Source: Deltaproteobacteria bacterium (GTDB taxonomy: Bacteria; Myxococcota_A; UBA9160; UBA6930). Taken from it: DNA of 64,000 nt. Both the position numbers and the translations under genes were made by a program. Shown piece by piece: positions 55,504-64,000 of this stretch (position 1 is the stretch's first letter; every line of letters begins with the position of its first letter). Location of the stretch: positions 1-64,000 of the forward strand of contig JAJDAQ010000118.1 of assembly GCA_029261815.1 (NCBI GenBank), written 5' to 3'. Under the pieces are notes generated by a model, which worked only from the letters and a program-made list of their open reading frames with translations, ran no database searches and was not told where the DNA came from.

Positions 55504-56724
55504 TCAGGACCCGTGCTTGGCGCAGCGGTCTGCCGCGCGCACGGCCGCGCCTCCAATTCGAACGATCCGCGAATCGCCGAAAGGCGTTCCCACACCGCTG
55601 TTCACGGTGAGCGCAACAGCGAGATCGCGCGTCGGATCGGCCCAGGCCCCCGATCCACCGAAACCGAAATGTCCGAACGCATGCGGCGCGCGCGCAAACA
55701 GGGCGAAGACGCGGTGGTAGCCAAGCCGCCAGCGCATGGAGACCGGAATCACGCGACCGGCTCCGCGATTCTGTTCCTTCGATGCCGTCTTTATGGTCTC
55801 AGGCGATAGCAGTGCCTTGCCGTCCAGCGTCCCGCCTGCCGCGAGGCATGCGTACATCCGAGCCAGGGATCGCGCGGTGAACATCCCATTCGCAGCTGGA
55901 ATGGATGCGGCCCGAAAGGCCGCGGTATCGAAGTCGAGCTCGTCCATGCCCTTCGGCATGAGCGCGGCAATGCTGTCACGCGGGTCCCATTTCACACCGA
56001 CCCGTGACAGGAAGCGCTGCGTCTTCGCCGCCTTGCCGTGCATGCTCTCGGTGCGTGCCCGCCGCTCCGCCGGGGTCCCGTCCATTCCCACGGCCAGCAA
56101 CTCCGCGCAACGATGTTGCTGCTCTTCCGGCACGCCGCAGTACAACCCCTCGAGGCCCAACGGCTGTGCGATCTCGCGCTCGATCAGTTCGGCGAAGGGC
56201 TTCTCTCCGGCGACCCGACGAACGATCTCACCCGCCAACCAGCCATAGGTCAGCGCGTGGTAACCGTGGGCGGCGCCGGGAGCGTGTCGCGGCGTCGCTG
56301 CCGCAAGGCGCGCGACCATCTGCTCCCATTCGAGCATCTCCGAGGCGTGCTCGACCATGTCGTCGAGGGCATAGAGCCCAGCTTCATGGCACATCACCTG
56401 TCGAACGGTGATGCGCTCCTTCCCTTCGGCTGCGAACTCGGGCCAGTACTGGGCGACCGGTGCGTCATAGTCGATCAGGCCCCGGTCGGCGTAGATATGG
56501 AGCAGGGTCGAGGCAACGCCCTTCGTCGTCGAGAACGAGACGCTGAGGGTGTCCGCCTCCCAAGGGCTTCCCGCGGCGTCGCGCGAACCGCCCCAGATGT
56601 CGACAACCTTCTCCCCGCGGTGGTACACGCAGGCCGCGGCGCCACCGGGGCCCCGCTTCGGGAGGATCCGACGCAACTCGTCGGCGACGGCTGCGAAATC
56701 GGGATGGAGATGACCGTCAAGCAT
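55504..56724 (-). CDS. class C beta-lactamase-like serine hydrolase (esterase)
   Basis: SVSFSTTKGVASTLLH (SxxK), YHALTYGWLAGEIVRR, HFGFGGSGAWADPTRDLAVALT. Confidence 0.9.
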   Translation of the reverse strand: MLDGHLHPDFAAVADELRRILPKRGPGGAAACVYHRGEKVVDIWGGSRDAAGSPWEADTLSVSFSTTKGVASTLLHIYADRGLIDYDAPVAQYWPEFAAEGKERITVRQVMCHEAGLYALDDMVEHASEMLEWEQMVARLAAATPRHAPGAAHGYHALTYGWLAGEIVRRVAGEKPFAELIEREIAQPLGLEGLYCGVPEEQQHRCAELLAVGMDGTPAERRARTESMHGKAAKTQRFLSRVGVKWDPRDSIAALMPKGMDELDFDTAAFRAASIPAANGMFTARSLARMYACLAAGGTLDGKALLSPETIKTASKEQNRGAGRVIPVSMRWRLGYHRVFALFARAPHAFGHFGFGGSGAWADPTRDLAVALTVNSGVGTPFGDSRIVRIGGAAVRAADRCAKHGS

Positions 56725-56767
56725 GGGTGTCCTCGCCGCTGGGCCCCGAGCTTACCGCGCGGCGCGC

Positions 56768-59053
56768 CTAGAAGCGCCAGGTCACGCGCAAGAAGCCGCC
56801 TACGCCGGGGCCGGGAAGGCGCGCATCCGGATCCAAACCCGCAAACGCGTTGGAGCGGAACACCGGCACATCGCTCCCGACGACCCGGTTGTAACCCGAG
56901 AGCGCGTCCCGGTACCTGTGATCGAGCACGTTCTCGATGCCGCCGGTCAGAACGACGTCGTCGCGCGGTGCCCACTGTGCGTAGAGGTTCACGACACCGT
57001 GACCAGCCGCTTCGACCTCCCCATTCGTCCTTGAGACGTGGTCCTGCCGATCGACCAGGACCCCTTCGACCGTCAGGCTCCAATCTTCCGTGCCGTAGGT
57101 GAGCGCGACGACGCTGCGGAGCGGCGTAATGCGGTAGAGGTCGTCGCCAATGTCGCGACGCTTGCCGCGGACGTAGGTCAGGACTCCGTCGAGTTCCAAC
57201 CGATCGTTCCCAAGCCACAAATCCTCGGCCAGGATCCAATGGAGCGACGCATCGAAGCCGTAGAGCTCCGCATCGACATTGCGACTCATCAGCGGTGTGG
57301 CGTCCCCGTTGACGAGACTCACGATCTCGACCGGACCGCTGGGTGCAACGCCGCCAGGACCCATGAACTGGGCCATGAACGCCGCCGGGCCCGCCGGCGT
57401 CAGCGGACTGGTCAGTGCGGTCGCCGGGTTCACGCCAGCCGCCAGCGTCGTGGGCGTCGCATCGAACGGCGTGCTCTGGATGAAGTCGTCGATCCGGTGA
57501 TAGAAACCCCGAAGAGTGAACGTCACGTCGTCGCTGCGCCAATCGAAACCGAGGTCGAAGAGCAGGCCCTCCTCCGGTTCCAGATCGATGTTTCCGATCG
57601 TGTTGTTCCCATCGGCCAACCCTGCCGTCACTTCTACAGGAAGGAACGCATAACGTTCGACGTAGAACGGGCTCCGCACCTTTCGAGCGATACCCGCATG
57701 CAGGGTCAGCGATGGATCGACTTCGAACCGCAGCTTGAGCACGGCGTGGAGGTTGTCGTCTTCTCGCGCTCGGTCCTGGGCGTTGAAGCCATTGACGAGC
57801 GCGACAACGGGCGGCGGCACCGGCGGCGACGTTCCGAGGAAGACGTCCTCGGTGTCCATCTCGACCCGCTCGTAGCGGATGCCGGCCTCCACCGACCAAC
57901 GCTCGCGGAACGTAGTCGTCCACTCCGCATACACGCCGGTGTGGTCTGCCTCGGCTTCGTTGAAGATGCCGATCTCGAAGCCCGGAGTGTCCGGACGCGT
58001 GATGGTCGCGCTGTGCTCCGACCGCAGGCCATCGGTCCCTACCTCGAGCCGTCCTCCCAGCAACGGCGCCTCGACCGAGACCTTCCAGGTGAATGTCTCG
58101 CTCTCTGCAGGAACTTCGACGCGCGGGACCCCCGCCGGGCGCGGCCGCGTCAGGTAGTTGGCCATCTCGTGGTCGATCCCGACCCAGCCGACTTCCAGCG
58201 CAACCCCGACTTCGCCGAATGTGCCGGCGTAGCGCGCCCGCGCGAAGTCGCTCTCGAACAGTGCGATATCGAGCGGAAAGACCGGGTTTCCAGTCGGGTC
58301 GGTTTCATGCCGCCGGTAGTCGAGCGAAATCTCGTGTCCGTCGGCGATCCGGAAGGCGTACCCGACGCCTAACGTCAGGCGCTCGTACGAACTCCCGACG
58401 ATGTCCCCGCCAGGAAATTCGGCATCGTCGCCCTGCTCGAAGTGTCCAAGGACCTGAACCCGATGGCGGTCGTTCGCAAGCGCCAGCCACGCGCCCGCGT
58501 CATAGCCTTCGTCCACGGTACTGCCGGCGGCCGTGATGCGGCCGGTCGGGCGGAAGGTCGCGTCGGCGCCAAACGGTGCGTCGACCAGGTGCGCGTTCAC
58601 GTGGCCGCCGATCCCGGACCCGGTACTCACCGACGCGATTCCACGATGGACTTCGACAGTCTCGAGCAAGGCCTTCGGCGCGTAGTGAAGCGGCGGGTCC
58701 ATCAAGTTCGGGCCGCCCGGGGCCACGCGCTGGCCATCGACCCGTGTGTTCACGCGCAGACCGGACAGGCCGCGAAGCTGTACCTGCGAAGAAACCGGCC
58801 CGTTCCCCAACACGGCACCACCGGGCGTCCGGGACAACAACGCCGCCGCATCAGCCTCGTGACTCCCGGGCAGTGCCGGATCTACCCGCAATACGCCTTC
58901 TGGGGCGAGCGGTGAGCCGAAGACCCGAATCTCTTCGATTCCTTCCGGCGGGCCCCCTGCGGCCGCATCCTGGCCGAAGGCACCCGACGTCGACAGCACC
59001 ATCATGGAGACGCCAACGGAGCCTCGCAGCATGACCCGGACCCACTTCCGCAT
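56768..59053 (-). CDS. TonB-dependent outer membrane receptor
   Basis: Signal peptide; plug (LLSRTPGGAVLGNGPVSSQVQLRGLSGLRVNTRVDGQRVAPGGPNLMDPP...LETVEVHRGIASVSTGSG); beta-barrel ending in FLRVTWRF. Confidence 0.92.
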   Translation of the reverse strand: MRKWVRVMLRGSVGVSMMVLSTSGAFGQDAAAGGPPEGIEEIRVFGSPLAPEGVLRVDPALPGSHEADAAALLSRTPGGAVLGNGPVSSQVQLRGLSGLRVNTRVDGQRVAPGGPNLMDPPLHYAPKALLETVEVHRGIASVSTGSGIGGHVNAHLVDAPFGADATFRPTGRITAAGSTVDEGYDAGAWLALANDRHRVQVLGHFEQGDDAEFPGGDIVGSSYERLTLGVGYAFRIADGHEISLDYRRHETDPTGNPVFPLDIALFESDFARARYAGTFGEVGVALEVGWVGIDHEMANYLTRPRPAGVPRVEVPAESETFTWKVSVEAPLLGGRLEVGTDGLRSEHSATITRPDTPGFEIGIFNEAEADHTGVYAEWTTTFRERWSVEAGIRYERVEMDTEDVFLGTSPPVPPPVVALVNGFNAQDRAREDDNLHAVLKLRFEVDPSLTLHAGIARKVRSPFYVERYAFLPVEVTAGLADGNNTIGNIDLEPEEGLLFDLGFDWRSDDVTFTLRGFYHRIDDFIQSTPFDATPTTLAAGVNPATALTSPLTPAGPAAFMAQFMGPGGVAPSGPVEIVSLVNGDATPLMSRNVDAELYGFDASLHWILAEDLWLGNDRLELDGVLTYVRGKRRDIGDDLYRITPLRSVVALTYGTEDWSLTVEGVLVDRQDHVSRTNGEVEAAGHGVVNLYAQWAPRDDVVLTGGIENVLDHRYRDALSGYNRVVGSDVPVFRSNAFAGLDPDARLPGPGVGGFLRVTWRF

Positions 59054-59325
59054 TCGTCTCCCCTTGATATCGAGTCCCCTCGGAATGAGTTCCCAGGGCG
59101 GGTACGCGGCCGCGAAGAGTAGGCGTCCTCCGTCGCTGGGTCATGGGAAGTGCGCCGCGGTGTTTTCCCTTCCGTCGCCGAGTTGCCGCCGGATTGCGAC
59201 CTTCTTGCGGTCCAATGAATTCTGTTCGGCCATCAGGACGTCCCGGCCGGAACCGAGGGGTTTCCGCTTCGGCGGTCCGCTTCGGCGGCCGATACACCTA
59301 CCCACCCCTCGCGAGAGCCCCCAAC

Positions 59326-61020
59326 TTGTCGATCCGCTCGCTGCTTCCGTTCCTCCAAGGCCTGCGCCCGTTCGGTCGCGCCGAATGGCTGCTGTTTTTC
59401 GGCGCGCTGGCGCTTCACGGCCTCGGGATCGCGTGGGGCCTGCCCCCGGGCACAGGACCCGACTTCACCCACGGCTGGGCGCCGGACGAAATCGCGCCGC
59501 TGGGTCCCCTGACCGAGATCTTCCAGTTGGTCTTTGGCGCAAACGAAGACCGCTTTGTCGCGTACCCGCTTGCCCAGTACCTCATCAACGGCGCGCTCTA
59601 CGCGCCCTACATGGCGTGGCTGTTGCTGACGGGCCAGTGGGCGCAACCGACGGGGGCCTACCCGTTCGGCTTCGCGGACCCGGCGGCCGCGCTCGGCGGG
59701 CTCACCCTCATCGCACGGTCCGCTTCGCTCCTGATGAGCGCCGGCATCGTGGTCGCCACTTCTCGTTTGGCACGAGCCCTGTTCCCGCAGCACGAGGGCA
59801 TCGGCGGCATCGCGGGCCTGTTCGCGCTGGCGATCCACCCGCTCGCCTACTTTGGCAGTACCGCGACGCTCGACGTTCCGACGTTGTTCTGGTGCGCCCT
59901 CGGGCTGGTGCTGGTGGCGCGAATGCTTCGCGAGGCCCCGTCGATCGAGCAGATCGTGGCGCTCGGCATCGTGGCCGCCTTCGCCGCGGGCACGAAAGAC
60001 CAAAGTGTCGCCGTCTTCGTCGGAATCGGCGTCACGCTGCTGGCCGCACTCTGGCGCTGCAACGACCGCGCCTTCGCCACGCGTGCCATCCTCGTCCTGG
60101 CGGGCACCGGACTCGGCGCCTACGCCGTAACGAGTGGTTTCGTGCTGAGCCCGAGTCGATGGTTTGCCCACTTCGACTTTCTTTTCGGCGGCAACGTGTC
60201 CTACCCGGCAATCGCGGGCAACGGCGCGTTGGCAGCTGCCACATTGGACACCTGGGTGGCCTCGCTCTCGTGGCCCCTGCTGCTGGTCGGTGTCGCCGGG
60301 ATCGTGGCCTGTTCCGTGCGGGACAGGCACGCGCTCTGGATCCTGGCGCCGGCCGTGATGCTCTTCGCCATGATCGTCATCCCCACACGCTATGTCACCA
60401 CGCGTTTCCTGCTCCCGACCGACCTGCTCATCGTCACGTTTGGCGCGGCCGCGGTCGTGATGAGCACGCGTCGCCTCCCGGCCGCTGCAACGTGGATCCT
60501 CGCCGCACTACTCGCGGCCTGGCCGCTCGCATGGGCTGTTGAACTCGGGTGGCAGCAGCAGAATGACGCGCGCATGGCCGTCGCTCCGTGGTTCGAGGCC
60601 GAGACCTCGGGGCCGCAGCGCGTCGCGTATTTCGGGCCGGAGACCAAGCTCCCGGCCCTACCCGAGCGCCTCTCGCTCGTTCGGCCGGTCTCGTTCCAGG
60701 GCACCAACCACCTCGTGGACTACGAAGCCGCGGAGATCGCCGAAATGGCGGCAGCCATTCGCGCCACGAACCCGGACCTCATCCTGGTGATCCCGGACCA
60801 CTCGTCCTCACCGCGGTATCCATGGGGAACGACGCTTCCGCCGGCGCTCTTCGCGCAGCTCGAAGATGGCTCCCTCGGCTATCAGCAGGCTGTCCAATTC
60901 CTGCCCCCGAGCTGGCTCCCGACCGGTCGCCCCGCGCTCGACTACCGCGTGGTCAATCCCGAAGTCAGGGTCTTCGAACGCATCGGAGCAGACGATGCGG
61001 CGCCCGTCACGGACGAGTGA
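59326..61020 (+). CDS. GT39/ArnT-like multi-TM glycosyltransferase
   Basis: FTHGWAPDEIAPLGPLTEIFQL acidic loop after TM1; many TM helices; start (TTG 59326) uncertain. Confidence 0.7.
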   Translation: MSIRSLLPFLQGLRPFGRAEWLLFFGALALHGLGIAWGLPPGTGPDFTHGWAPDEIAPLGPLTEIFQLVFGANEDRFVAYPLAQYLINGALYAPYMAWLLLTGQWAQPTGAYPFGFADPAAALGGLTLIARSASLLMSAGIVVATSRLARALFPQHEGIGGIAGLFALAIHPLAYFGSTATLDVPTLFWCALGLVLVARMLREAPSIEQIVALGIVAAFAAGTKDQSVAVFVGIGVTLLAALWRCNDRAFATRAILVLAGTGLGAYAVTSGFVLSPSRWFAHFDFLFGGNVSYPAIAGNGALAAATLDTWVASLSWPLLLVGVAGIVACSVRDRHALWILAPAVMLFAMIVIPTRYVTTRFLLPTDLLIVTFGAAAVVMSTRRLPAAATWILAALLAAWPLAWAVELGWQQQNDARMAVAPWFEAETSGPQRVAYFGPETKLPALPERLSLVRPVSFQGTNHLVDYEAAEIAEMAAAIRATNPDLILVIPDHSSSPRYPWGTTLPPALFAQLEDGSLGYQQAVQFLPPSWLPTGRPALDYRVVNPEVRVFERIGADDAAPVTDE

Positions 61021-61278
61021 CCCCGCCCCAAGTATCTGGGCGCGTGCATTTGACTAGGCCATCTGAGGGCCGAGGTTCGCCTTGGAGTCAGGCGACGATT
61101 GTCGACGGCAAATCGACACGTCACGTGATCGGTTCGCCCTCAAGCAATCCAGCGGAAGGCCCCCGGCAACTAGCATGAAATCTCGCCCCCATCAGGAATC
61201 GCCAGGTCACGCGTCGCCGTGTCATCGCCACTCATCCAGGGCGCCGAACAACCACCCGGCGCCTTCCTGGGGACGAGG

Positions 61279-62580
61279 ATGATGATGGACTTTGGCGTAC
61301 TCGGCGGCGGGATCAGCGGGCTCGCGACAGCGCGACGCCTACTGGACCGCGGACACAAGGTGACGATCCACGAGGCCGGCGACCAGGTTGGCGGCCTCGC
61401 GGGCAGCTTCTCGGCCGGCGACTTCGAGATCGAGAAGTTCTACCACTGTCTACTGCCGGCGGACGGTGCGCTCCTCACGCATATCGACGAACTCGGCATG
61501 ACGGGTGATCTCGCCTGGCGCGAAACCAAGATGGGCTTCCGTGTCGGCGACAGGACCTGGCCGCTCAACACCCCGGTGGACCTGCTTCGCTTCGGCCCGC
61601 TGCGCTGGATCGATCGGATCCGACTCGGGTTGCTTGCCGTGCGCGCGCGCATCGCGGGCACCGCGCCTGAGCTTGACGATGTGACGGCGGCCGACTTCGT
61701 GCGCGGCATCGTCGGGGAACAAGCTTTCGAGCTGATCTGGAAGCCGCTACTCGCGGCCAAGATCGGCGACCACTACCCCGCGCTTCCCGCACTCTGGCTG
61801 ACCAGCCGGCTGCATCGCGAGAAGAATGTCTCGAAGGAAGAGAAGGGGTGCCTCCGTTCCGGCTATCGCGGACTGATCAACGCATTCGAGCACGACCTCG
61901 TGACCCGCGGCGCCAGGGTCCTCACCAAGAGCGCGGTCGGGCAGCTCGTGAACACGGAAGACGGCATGCAGGTCGTCGGGACGGATGGGAGCACGTATGA
62001 CTACGACGCTGTCGTTTCGACACTCCCGCTGACGTCGTTCCAGCGGGTCGCACCAGAGGGTCCCGTGAGGGACGCGGTCTCCGACCTCGGGCTCGACTAT
62101 CAAGGCGTTGTCAGCGGCGTGTTCGTAACGGACCGAGAACTCACGACCGACTACTGGGCGCCGTGGGTTGATTGCGGAACCACGTCGCAGGGACTGATCG
62201 CCATGTCGAACGTGGTTCCCCGTGAACTCACGGGCGGACTGCACGTCCACTACCTCGTAAACTACGCCCACCGTGATTCGGAGCTCTACGGCCTCGACGA
62301 CGAAGCGATGCTCGATCGCTACCAGGCGGATCTGCTCCGCGTCCACCCGGAAGCCGAAGGCGCCATCCAAAGTCGCCACGTGTTTCGTGCACCGTTCGTC
62401 GAGCCCATGTGGACCACGGGCTACGCCAGCCGAAAGCCCGCTTTTTCGCTCGACCCACGGCGCCTCTACATGGGATGCACGGCCCAGCTCTACCCTCGCG
62501 TGAACAGCTGGAACGCGTGTTGCGAAATGGTCGAAGACCTGGTCATCGCCATCGACGCCGACCTGGAGGGCCCCGCATGA
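61279..62580 (+). CDS. FAD-dependent amine oxidase/protoporphyrinogen oxidase-like oxidoreductase of a glycan locus
   Basis: DFGVLGGGISGLATARRLLDRGHKVTIHEAGDQVGGLAGSF, VVSTLPLTSF, coupled to downstream GT2. Confidence 0.85.
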   Translation: MMMDFGVLGGGISGLATARRLLDRGHKVTIHEAGDQVGGLAGSFSAGDFEIEKFYHCLLPADGALLTHIDELGMTGDLAWRETKMGFRVGDRTWPLNTPVDLLRFGPLRWIDRIRLGLLAVRARIAGTAPELDDVTAADFVRGIVGEQAFELIWKPLLAAKIGDHYPALPALWLTSRLHREKNVSKEEKGCLRSGYRGLINAFEHDLVTRGARVLTKSAVGQLVNTEDGMQVVGTDGSTYDYDAVVSTLPLTSFQRVAPEGPVRDAVSDLGLDYQGVVSGVFVTDRELTTDYWAPWVDCGTTSQGLIAMSNVVPRELTGGLHVHYLVNYAHRDSELYGLDDEAMLDRYQADLLRVHPEAEGAIQSRHVFRAPFVEPMWTTGYASRKPAFSLDPRRLYMGCTAQLYPRVNSWNACCEMVEDLVIAIDADLEGPA

Positions 62581-63353
62581 TCCACGTGATGCTCTGTGCC
62601 TACAACGAAGAGCCCGACATCCATCGGCTGCTGGTGGACATCGGAAACGTGCTCGTTGCCGGCGAGGCTCCGTGGGATGTGCTGCTCGTCGACGACGGCA
62701 GTCAGGACGCGACGGTGGCGGAGGCGCGACGCGCCGCCGCCGGGTTCAACGGTGCGATGAACCTCGACGTCTTGTCGAAGCCAAACGGTGGTCTCGGCTC
62801 AGCACTCTCGGCGGGCTTTCAGCGACTGCTGGCTTCCGTCCCCGATGACGACATCATCGTGACGCTCGACGCCGACAATACCCACCCGCCGCGGCTGATC
62901 CCTGAGCTGGTCGCAGCGCTGGAGGACGACGTGGACGTCACGATCGCGTCCCGTTTCCAGCCCGGCGCCATCGTCCACGGTGTTCCCCGACATCGCGTTT
63001 TCATCTCCGAGATCGCGCGTTTCCTCCTGCGCGCACTGCTTCCAACGTCGGGAGTGCGCGACTACACCTGCTGCTTTCGCGCCTACCGCGCACGGATCCT
63101 GCGGAGCGGCTTCGACGCGCATGGTGAGAACTTCATCGTGGCCAATGGCTTCGAAGCCGTCGCAGACATCCTGCTGCGGCTCCGCCCGCTCGGACTTCGC
63201 GCGAAGGAAATCCCGCTCGACCTCGACTACTCGGGGCGTGTCGGCAACAGCAAGATGCGCTGGGTCCCGGCTGGACTCGGACTTCTGCGCCTGGCCCTTC
63301 GTCGGCGCTTCGAAGGCCCCCCCCGCATCGTTCGAGCGGGGTCGGTCGCATGA
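62577..63353 (+). CDS. GT2 family glycosyltransferase
   Basis: ATG 62577; MLCAYNEEPDIHRLLVDIG...VLLVDDGSQDATV...IIVTLDADNTHPP. Confidence 0.9.
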   Translation: MIHVMLCAYNEEPDIHRLLVDIGNVLVAGEAPWDVLLVDDGSQDATVAEARRAAAGFNGAMNLDVLSKPNGGLGSALSAGFQRLLASVPDDDIIVTLDADNTHPPRLIPELVAALEDDVDVTIASRFQPGAIVHGVPRHRVFISEIARFLLRALLPTSGVRDYTCCFRAYRARILRSGFDAHGENFIVANGFEAVADILLRLRPLGLRAKEIPLDLDYSGRVGNSKMRWVPAGLGLLRLALRRRFEGPPRIVRAGSVA

Positions 63354-64000
63354 TCACGATCATGGTCGGCACACGTCCCGAGATCGTAAAGATGGCGCCC
63401 GTCATCCGCGCCTGTGAAGCGCGCGGGGTGGCGTTCGAGTTGGTGCATTCGGGCCAGCACTACGACTACGAATTGGACGGTCTCTTCTTCGACCAGTTGG
63501 CGCTGAAGCGCCCCGACGTCCGGCTTGCGGTCGGATCCGGCAGCCGAGCGGAACAGGTCGGCCGCACACGCGAAGGGGTCGCCGCGCACATCCGAAAGAG
63601 TCACAGCGAGATGGTGCTCGTGCAGGGCGACACCAACACCGTGATCGGCGCCGCCCTCGCCGCCCACGATGTCGGGATCCCCATCGGGCACGTCGAAGCC
63701 GGGCTCCGCTGCGGCGATCTTTCGATGGTCGAAGAAATGAACCGCCGCGAATGCGACGCCATCGCCGACCTGTTGTTCGCCCCCACGGAAGAAGCCCTGG
63801 AGCATCTTCGGGACGAGGATGCGCCCGGCAATGCGTTCCTGACCGGAAACACCGTCGTGGACGAGTTGAAGCGGCAGCTCGCGCATGCGGATGACGCCGT
63901 GCTGCGTGCCCACGGCCTCGCGCCGGGAGGCTACCTGCTTGCAACGGTTCACCGCGCAGAAGGTGTCCGGGATGCCGCGACGCTGCGTGCCTTGTTCACT
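63350..64000 (+). CDS. wecB: UDP-N-acetylglucosamine 2-epimerase (non-hydrolysing), truncated at right edge
   Basis: Open frame from ATG 63350: MITIMVGTRPEIVKMAPVIRAC...HSGQHYDYELDGLFFDQL...VQGDTNTVIGAALAA...GHVEAGLRCGDLSMVEEMNRRECDAIADLLFAPT. Not in the ORF track because it has no stop inside the window. Confidence 0.9.
   Translation, partial: MITIMVGTRPEIVKMAPVIRACEARGVAFELVHSGQHYDYELDGLFFDQLALKRPDVRLAVGSGSRAEQVGRTREGVAAHIRKSHSEMVLVQGDTNTVIGAALAAHDVGIPIGHVEAGLRCGDLSMVEEMNRRECDAIADLLFAPTEEALEHLRDEDAPGNAFLTGNTVVDELKRQLAHADDAVLRAHGLAPGGYLLATVHRAEGVRDAATLRALFT

Noticed and set aside
56475-57923. 482-aa minus-strand ORF
   Set aside because: Alternative-frame overlap of the serine hydrolase and TonB receptor; Arg-rich and without motifs.
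57038-58372. 444-aa plus-strand ORF
   Set aside because: Antisense to the TonB-dependent receptor; no recognisable domain.
59054-59325. Possible cobalamin riboswitch or Fur box upstream of the TonB receptor
   Set aside because: I looked for B12-box and Fur-like palindromes on the minus strand; only a weak GGAA-CTCA-TTCC repeat is present, which is not enough.
61100-61160. TCACGTGA 8-bp palindrome in the GT39-oxidoreductase intergenic region
   Set aside because: Short palindrome with no extended symmetry or promoter context; likely chance in GC-rich DNA.
1-64000. CRISPR arrays, tRNA/rRNA genes, transposons or prophage
   Set aside because: No regularly spaced repeats, cloverleaf-like sequences, transposase motifs or phage structural genes were noticed; a tool scan would be needed to exclude short ncRNAs.

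Overview
A 64 kb, very GC-rich, gene-dense bacterial chromosomal segment. Origin is not determinable from the sequence alone; the gene content would fit a Myxococcota/Desulfobacterota/Binatota-like organism, but that is only an impression. I saw no rRNA, tRNA, CRISPR array or transposase. Main blocks: (1) about 1-15 kb, an acyl-CoA/catabolic neighbourhood (enoyl-CoA hydratases, SDR, aldo/keto reductase, acyl-CoA ligase, a tandem-fused class III CoA-transferase, amidohydrolase, TetR regulators). (2) 15.3-20.3 kb, a tightly overlapping operon behind a Fur-box-like palindrome: outer-membrane beta-barrel, FMN-binding protein, multi-TM protein, ApbE, NUDIX, methyltransferase. (3) 20-31 kb, housekeeping genes (Ycf46-like AAA+, RqcH/NFACT, MutM, eukaryotic-type IleRS) leading into pqqB-pqqCD-pqqE with no visible pqqA. 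(4) 31-45 kb, an HTH-citrate synthase fusion divergent from a second citrate synthase, FHA-GGDEF and PilZ proteins, FabA, a NYN-OST-HTH protein and membrane peptidases. (5) 45-52 kb, an envelope-glycan-like locus with an unusual GT2::ATP-grasp fusion. (6) 53.07-53.82 kb, a probable membrane-anchored selenoprotein redoxin: an in-frame UGA in an 'FFRGHW-U-PYC' motif followed by a well-formed SECIS-like hairpin. The ORF track splits this gene. (7) 54-64 kb, a TfdA-like dioxygenase, a serine hydrolase, a TonB receptor, and a second sugar/polysaccharide locus ending in a truncated wecB. The strongest findings are the selenoprotein and the GT2-ATP-grasp fusion. Start codons are approximate throughout, and family names come from recognising motifs, not from searches.
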